Source: Pleurocapsa sp. MO_226.B13
GTDB lineage: Bacteria > Cyanobacteriota > Cyanobacteriia > Cyanobacteriales > Xenococcaceae
DNA length: 22,499 nt
Assembly: GCA_030064795.1 (NCBI GenBank)
Contig: JASJEI010000062.1
Span: forward strand, 1 to 22,499
Direction of reading: 5' to 3'
Shown: piece after piece, positions 18,322 through 22,499 of the stretch
Layout: the number at the start of each line of letters is the position of its first letter
Position numbering within the stretch: position 1 is the stretch's first letter
Notes under the pieces: model-generated
Told to the model about the DNA's origin: nothing
Databases searched by the model: none
What the model saw: the letters and a program-made list of their open reading frames with translations, nothing else
Position numbers and translations under genes: made by a program

Positions 18322-19131
18322 CTAATTTCTATTATCAAAACGAAGTTTATTGTACTTATTTTTATTGATTTCAATCTTTTCCGAGGAAGCTTCATCTCCC
18401 TCTTGGTGAACAACATCAGCAACTAACAAATATTTAATTCCTCCTTTAGCCCCAGATTTTACATCTGATACTAACTTCTCTCTAAAATCTAAATCATAAC
18501 CTTGAAGATAGCGACAACAAAGTTGATAAGAAAGCGGTAATCCCATTGGATTTATTTTTTTTCTACTGCGACTACGACAAGCTAATACATGAGGAGTTGG
18601 AATAACAATAGCTTGTGTAGAGCTGCGTAATATACATCCGTCAAAAAAACAACTATCAATCAGTAGATTATTAAAGCAGCCTACACTCTCGTTATCGTAA
18701 AGTAAAACTTGATGATTTGATATATTCGAGATTTGCGTTTCTAATTGTGACCAATCTAATTTTTCATATCCTGTTTCTTTTTTAGATTTATTTTGTTCTT
18801 TGGGGTATCTTCGCTTGGCTTCCAAAAATGCAATACCAGTTATGGGATTTTGAGTTTGATGTTTACTTTTTGGAAAAGTTAAATTTACAAGAATTGCAAT
18901 ATCACCATGCTTTTCTTCTAAAGAGCCATCAGCTTTATAAACATCCCAGCCGATAGATAATTTCTTAGGATAATCAATAACAACAGTATTGGAAAATTTT
19001 TGTCGTATATTATTCATCCATGTGCGACTAATAAAATCTTCATCCCAGTCTCTCGGATAAGAATTATTAACTGACGAAGTAATAACCTTCTCAACTTTGT
19101 GTAACCATTGTAAGAAATGTAGTCCATTCAT
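18322..19131 (-). CDS. Probable PD-(D/E)XK nuclease-fold protein, accessory
   Basis: The 269-residue protein has the signature of a PD-(D/E)XK endonuclease core: Asp77 in HGDIAILV, then Glu104-Ala-Lys106 in GIAFLEAKRRYP, followed by a predicted helix with Gln129 (DWSQLETQ) and the strand HQVLLYD. A conserved-looking N-terminal block (YPRDWDEDFISRTWM, about 25-39) precedes it. Restriction enzymes and other phage-defence nucleases share this fold, but I do not recognise the family, and no methyltransferase partner is in the window. The start ATG 19131 has only a weak AGG upstream. It faces gltD tail to tail, is AT-rich compared with gltD, and lies between two copies of the gltD end, all of which suggest horizontal acquisition. 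The frame is intact and may be functional. Confidence 0.65.
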   Translation of the reverse strand: MNGLHFLQWLHKVEKVITSSVNNSYPRDWDEDFISRTWMNNIRQKFSNTVVIDYPKKLSIGWDVYKADGSLEEKHGDIAILVNLTFPKSKHQTQNPITGIAFLEAKRRYPKEQNKSKKETGYEKLDWSQLETQISNISNHQVLLYDNESVGCFNNLLIDSCFFDGCILRSSTQAIVIPTPHVLACRSRSRKKINPMGLPLSYQLCCRYLQGYDLDFREKLVSDVKSGAKGGIKYLLVADVVHQEGDEASSEKIEINKNKYNKLRFDNRN

Positions 19132-19380
19132 GAATTTAGCCTGTTTTTTGAACGAAACTTTTGATTATGTCGTTGATAACTTTAGTTTTCCCAAAAAATA
19201 AACCATAGTGAACTACACAAATAGAACTGAAGAAAAATTAAGTTATAGTTTGTTCTGCAAATTTGCATTTTTGGCGATCACGCCTTACCCAAAAATCCAG
19301 AGACAGGCGATCGCGCCGTTTTGAGCATGTTTGACGCTGTGGCAAGTTGTCTTATTTTCAGGATGTCCCAAAATTAAATA

Positions 19381-19467
19381 AGCCTTGTAGTGTTGACATC
19401 TAACGAAGGTTGTAGAATAGTCCGTAAATGCGATCGCTATTCAATTAGTAGTACCGATTTACCTTAA
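19381..19467 (+). pseudogene. Diverged remnant of the gltD 3' end (repeat copy B)
   Basis: These 87 bases align without any gap to the last 87 bases of gltD (17956-18042), about 70 of 87 identical by my hand count. Translation gives SLVVLTSNEG then RKCDRYSISSTDLP and a stop in the same place as gltD. Upstream similarity fades and an in-frame TAA appears, so it was never part of a complete gene here. The 250 bases between it and the nuclease start hold no gene, only two HIP1-like sites and an 8-bp inverted repeat (19267-19274 with 19289-19296). Confidence 0.8.
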
Positions 19468-19558
19468 ATAGAACCCACACTCTGCACTTTCATGCCCAGT
19501 AAAACCAACAAGAAAGCCCTAAAAACCCATAATTAAACAATTCGAGATATTTCAAACC

Positions 19559-19792
19559 ATGACTGAGCAATCCTATTCAGAACAAACAATAGGCAATTTA
19601 ACCAAAGGTCAGTTAGAAGAAATAATTAAACAAATTGCCCAAAAAACTATCAAACAAGAAATGATCGATGTTCAAGAAAATAAAGTTCAAGCTTTAGCAG
19701 CTACTTTTGGGAATTGGGAAAATGAAAGAACAGAAGAAGAAATAATTAAAGACATTTATGATAGTCGTAATAGTAATTTAACATCAATTTAA
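19559..19792 (+). CDS. Antitoxin of a VapBC-like pair
   Basis: The 77-residue protein is acidic at its C-terminus, with the block FGNWENERTEEEIIKDIYDSR, which I associate with cyanobacterial antitoxins next to PIN-domain toxins. The middle (LTKGQLEEIIKQIAQKTIKQE, positions 14-34) is probably helical. It normally binds and blocks the toxin and represses its own promoter. The toxin frame starts 15 bases downstream. No Shine-Dalgarno is obvious before ATG 19559. It appears intact although its partner is damaged. Confidence 0.7.
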   Translation: MTEQSYSEQTIGNLTKGQLEEIIKQIAQKTIKQEMIDVQENKVQALAATFGNWENERTEEEIIKDIYDSRNSNLTSI

Positions 19793-19807
19793 TTACTAAT
19801 TAATATT

Positions 19808-20065
19808 GTGAAATATTTACTAGATACTGATATTTGTATCTATTGGTTAAAAGGAAAATCTACAGTTAGAACTAAAATAGAGCAAGTTGATTGGTCAGAT
19901 ATAGCTATTTGCGTAATTACGGCAACAGAGCTTTATTTTGGTGCATATTTTGATTTACTTATTGCTTCTGTGGCAATCGCCAAAAATTTAATTTTAGTTA
20001 CTAACAATACTCGCCATTATCAGAGGATTACAGGTTTGAATTTAGAGAATTGGAATTCTGAGTAA
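19808..20065 (+). pseudogene. VapC-like PIN-domain toxin with an in-frame internal deletion
   Basis: A complete toxin of this type is about 130 residues; this one has 85. The N-terminal half (KYLLDTDICIYWLKG, with Asp6 and Asp8; TATELYFGAY with Glu41) and the C-terminal part (DLLIASVAIAKNLILVTNN, with Asp49 and Asn66) are both intact but are fused directly at about residues 47-49 (around 19946-19954). About 40-45 residues of central helices are missing while the frame and the acidic active-site residues remain. The start is GTG 19808. VapC enzymes cut RNA; loss of the middle very probably destroys folding, though a surviving antitoxin-binding role is possible. Confidence 0.72.
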
Positions 20066-20070
20066 GTTAG

Positions 20071-20109
20071 GCGATCGCTATTTGATGGGAAGTACAGATT
20101 TACCTTAAG
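20071..20109 (+). repeat. gltD 3'-end repeat, copy C
   Basis: It matches 18005-18043 at 38 of 39 positions, including the HIP1 octamer at its left edge and the gltD stop codon. Similarity begins abruptly at GCGATCGC and ends one base after the TAA. It is much closer to gltD than copy B is, suggesting a younger event. Confidence 0.85.
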
Positions 20110-20149
20110 AAAATCATTCTAATCAACCCTAAAATAATTTAAAGAAATT

Positions 20150-20188
20150 ATCCTCAGTTTGACTTAAATTTTTGGTCAAGCAGAGGAT
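20150..20188. other. Strong hairpin between the toxin remnant and the CHAT gene
   Basis: ATCCTC (20150-20155) pairs with GAGGAT (20183-20188), then after one A-A mismatch GTTTGAC (20157-20163) pairs with GTCAAGC (20175-20181, one G-U), around an 11-nt loop. A TTTTT follows a few bases later (near 20197). It may be a weak terminator or a small inverted-repeat element. The rest of 20110-20481 has no gene. Confidence 0.55.
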
Positions 20189-20370
20189 TTAGATCAATTT
20201 TTGTAGTGTCGCAAAATGTACCATTTGCACTGTTTAATTCTTATTGCGATCGCGCTTATTTTCTAAACTTCTTTTAATTTAGATTGATTAGATTGCTCTT
20301 ATATCAAGTCCTGATAATTACTTTAAATAAAATATGCATCAATGAAATAGTCAAAACTGGAGCTAAAAAA

Positions 20371-20408
20371 CTTGCTACTTGTTACTTGCTACTTGTTACT
20401 TGCTACTT
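20371..20408 (+). repeat. 14-bp tandem repeat, 2.7 copies
   Basis: The unit CTTGCTACTTGTTA occurs twice exactly (20371-20384, 20385-20398) and then for 10 more bases. It lies in the apparent N-terminal extension of the CHAT gene, one reason to prefer the downstream start at 20482. Confidence 0.9.
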
Positions 20409-20481
20409 CATCCCCTTGTTTTTAATTATTCATCCGTACTTGATATTAGCTAATATTGAGAATAATACCCTCTATATTAGG

Positions 20482-21897
20482 ATGACCACCAAGATTTTAG
20501 TTTTCTCTTCCAATCCTCAAGATACAGAGCAACTACAATTAAATCGGGAATTTCGACAGATTAAAGAGGCACGGAACGACTCCCAGAATAAACGTAAATT
20601 CGACGTAGTTCCAGTACGAGCAACCACTATTGACGACCTTCAAAGAGAAATTAGCGAAGAAAAAGCGAAAATTGTCCATTTTTGTGGACATGGTATTGGC
20701 GATTTAGGATTGGTTTTGGAAACTAAATTAGGACAACAGGATCCAATCAGTAATCAAGCAATTGGGGGGTTATTTAAGCTATTCGCCAATCAGGTAGAGT
20801 GTGTAGTTCTTAATGCTTGTTTTTCCCAGTCACAAGCAGCAGCAATTGAGCAACATATTAACTATGTAATTGGCACAAAAAAAGCAATTAGAGACGATGC
20901 AGCGATCGCTTTTAGTCGAGGGTTTTATACCGCATTGTTTAGTGGAAAGTCGATTCAGCTTGCTTATGAATTTGGCAAAAATCGCATTCAGCAGGAAATT
21001 TATAACCCCAATCACCAAGGACGCAAATTAGTTACCGTCGATCTGGAACAGGGGGAACTACCAGAAGAGGAGGTGTTCGCTTTTTATATTAAAAATCCTC
21101 TCAATCAAATTGAAGTCGAACCCGAACCACAACCACAGCAAGACATTAAAATTAAAGTTGAGCGGGGTAATTACAACGAAAGAATCGGCAGAGATTATAT
21201 CCATGTCGAAGGTAATTTAATCCAGAACCCAGAGTCAACCAAAAACCCGAATAAACCCAGCAATCTCAAGAAAACTGGTGCGGTTAATTTTGTCGGACGA
21301 AAAGAGAAACTAGCAGAATTACACCAGCTATTACAGCAAAACGAACGAGTAACCATCTCTGCCATTGCGGGAATGGGAGGCATCGGTAAAACCGAATTGG
21401 CACTGCAATATGCTCTAGCCTATCAAGATGATTATCCAGGTAGCTTGTGTTGGTTTTCAGTTAGAGGAGAAAACCTGGGAACTCAAATTATCGAATTTGC
21501 TGGCACATATCTCAATCTCTTTGTACCAGAGGAACTTAAATCAGATGTAGCTAAGGTAGACTATTGCTGGCAAAATTGGCGCGATGAAAGATCGTTAATT
21601 GTGTTAGATGATGTAGCGAATTACGGTCAATTCTATCAAGAAAATATAGTCCCATACTTACCACCTGCCACCAATAACATCAAGGTGTTAATGACCAGTC
21701 GGGAACGTCCAGGCAAAAACATTCCCAGCATAGATTTAGATGTACTATCAGAAGCAGCAGCACTGGAATTACTAGCTGCTTTAGCTGGAGGAAAAAGAAT
21801 TGTATGTGACTTACAAACTAAAAAAGATTATCCTTCAGAATTTTCTTCGCGCACGTCAATTTGTAGTTTTATCCAAGTATGTAATCTCAGACTTTAG
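20482..21897 (+). pseudogene. CHAT-NB-ARC (caspase-like plus STAND NTPase) protein, truncated
   Basis: From ATG 20482 (MTTKILVFSSNPQDTEQL, a typical CHAT start) the frame has 471 codons. The frame is open to 20284, but that extension crosses a tandem repeat and is unlikely to be translated. Residues 1-205 form a CHAT protease domain with the His70 (FCGHG) and Cys113 (LNACFS) dyad. A linker with RGNYNERIGRDYIHVEGN (228-245) follows, then an NB-ARC ATPase: FVGRKEKLAEL (270-280), Walker A GMGGIGKT (297-304), Walker B SLIVLDDV (371-378) and TSRERP (405-410). Family-like sequence stops near residue 440 (about 21802). The last 31 residues look unrelated, and the expected winged-helix and repeat sensor are missing. 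Such proteins are thought to act in regulated killing or antiphage defence. The break is close to an IS1634-type fragment, so insertion or deletion by mobile DNA is likely. The protease and ATPase parts look intact. Confidence 0.8.
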
Positions 21898-22054
21898 AGA
21901 GAGGAAGAGTGCTTAGCACCGCGAAGGATAAAATCCTAGAATCTGATAAAAACAACAAACTGTTATCATTAAATCTGACTTATTGAGAATCCCTTGACGT
22001 TAAAAAATAATAATATTTGAAAGGGCGTAAATTTTTGATAGCAACAGGGATTAA
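21803..22054. other. Unassigned junction between the CHAT gene and the IS1634-type fragment
   Basis: This contains the non-homologous tail of the CHAT frame and then non-coding AT-rich DNA. Several inverted repeats cluster here: TTATCCTTC (21828-21836) with GAAGGATAA (21923-21931), CTTCGCG (21845-21851) with CGCGAAG (21920-21926), GTGCTTAGCAC (21909-21919), and AGGAT/ATCCT (21925-21937). They may be the end of a mobile element or its structured RNA. I cannot assign it. Confidence 0.4.
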
Positions 22055-22384
22055 TTAACCAGACAAAATATAATATTTTTGACAATGCTTGGAGAAATAA
22101 TTAATAGTTTCAACTCTAGAATCAGTGAGATTGACAATTTGCTTGACTCCATTTAAAACAACTAGATGAACCCCCTGAAAACCTTGAAATATCCAAGGTC
22201 GAGTTGGTTGATCTGTAAGTTTTCCTAATTGATTTTTAACTCCTGTCTGGTTCTGTTTTAGATTAGCCCTAAGTTGTCTTTGCCCAATAGTATAGACTAA
22301 TAAAGATAACCCCATTAACATCGCCATAGTTTCTATTCTTGACGGATATTTTAGAAAAACTGAATCGGCAAAAAATAAAGGGCT
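22055..22384 (-). pseudogene. IS1634-type transposase, C-terminal fragment
   Basis: The minus strand carries the C-terminal end of an IS1634/IS4-like transposase: SPLFFADSVFLKYPSRIETM, then GLSLLVYTIGQRQLRANL, PTRPWIFQGFQGVHLVVLNG and a final KYYILSG with stop TAA at 22055-22057. The open frame extends to ATG 22468, but the part before SPLFFADS does not look like transposase and runs through the inverted-repeat element at 22397-22475. The N-terminal and catalytic core are absent from the window, so only a short piece remains. Family assignment rests on recalled sequence patterns. Confidence 0.7.
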
Positions 22385-22396
22385 ACAATAATCTAT

Positions 22397-22475
22397 GACA
22401 TTCATGGACAGTCTCGGAAAAGATAATTCTCGGCTATCCACAGATAACTTAAATATAAGACTGTCCATGAATGTC
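22397..22475. mobile_element. 79-bp inverted-repeat element (MITE-like)
   Basis: GACATTCATGGACAGTCT (22397-22414) and its exact reverse complement (22458-22475) bound 43 bases. The 18-bp repeats are perfect. It sits where the IS1634-type transposase similarity ends, so it either inserted into the transposase or marks a rearrangement. No obvious target duplication is seen at its edges. Confidence 0.65.
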
Positions 22476-22499
22476 TAGGATTTCTCTCGGGATCTTTGA

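Noticed and set aside
20284..20481. 66-residue N-terminal extension of the CHAT protein
   Set aside because: It crosses a 14-bp tandem repeat and a hydrophobic low-complexity stretch, while MTTKILVFSSNPQ at 20482 is a typical CHAT start.
1..22499. tRNA genes, rRNA genes or CRISPR arrays
   Set aside because: None was recognised. The tandem repeats found are too short, too few and without spacers to be CRISPR.

Overview
The window comes from a cyanobacterium. It holds psaA and psaB (photosystem I core), a gltB/gltD glutamate synthase pair, serA next to prmA, and many copies of the HIP1 octamer GCGATCGC. Base composition is AT-leaning, with the mobile and accessory parts more AT-rich than psaA/psaB. 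I cannot name the genus.

Layout. 1-698: the 3' end of a very acidic, internally repeated protein, closed by a strong terminator. 886-1698: methionine aminopeptidase (map). 1941-4848, minus strand: prmA and serA. 4849-5782: a long psaA leader region with one promoter candidate and a small hairpin over the psaA ribosome binding site. 5783-10551: psaA and psaB, separated by an intercistronic stretch with a long imperfect stem-loop and a competing hairpin, and ended by a textbook terminator at 10589-10615. 10644-11713, minus strand: a wreck in which the 3' part of an IS66-type transposase is joined to the remains of a TPR-like gene. 11872-18042: gltB and gltD, with a 28-bp perfect palindrome between them; gltB lacks the long ferredoxin loop and so looks like the NAD(P)H-type large subunit. 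18043-22499: an accessory, defence-flavoured region with a probable PD-(D/E)XK nuclease, an antitoxin plus a VapC toxin that has lost its middle, a CHAT-NB-ARC (caspase-like/STAND) protein cut short, an IS1634-type transposase fragment and a small inverted-repeat element.

How the genes relate. The conserved half is housekeeping: photosystem I core subunits, glutamate synthesis from glutamine and 2-oxoglutarate, the first step of serine synthesis, N-terminal methionine removal and L11 methylation. The right end looks like a landing zone for mobile DNA. The most interesting signal is that the 3' end of gltD occurs three times: in gltD itself (18005-18043), as an 87-bp diverged, indel-free remnant at 19381-19467, and as a 39-bp near-exact copy at 20071-20109. 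These copies bracket the nuclease gene and the toxin-antitoxin genes, as expected if elements inserted serially at the gltD 3' end and displaced the old gene end each time. No integrase is visible in the window, so this remains an inference. No tRNA, rRNA or CRISPR array was recognised.
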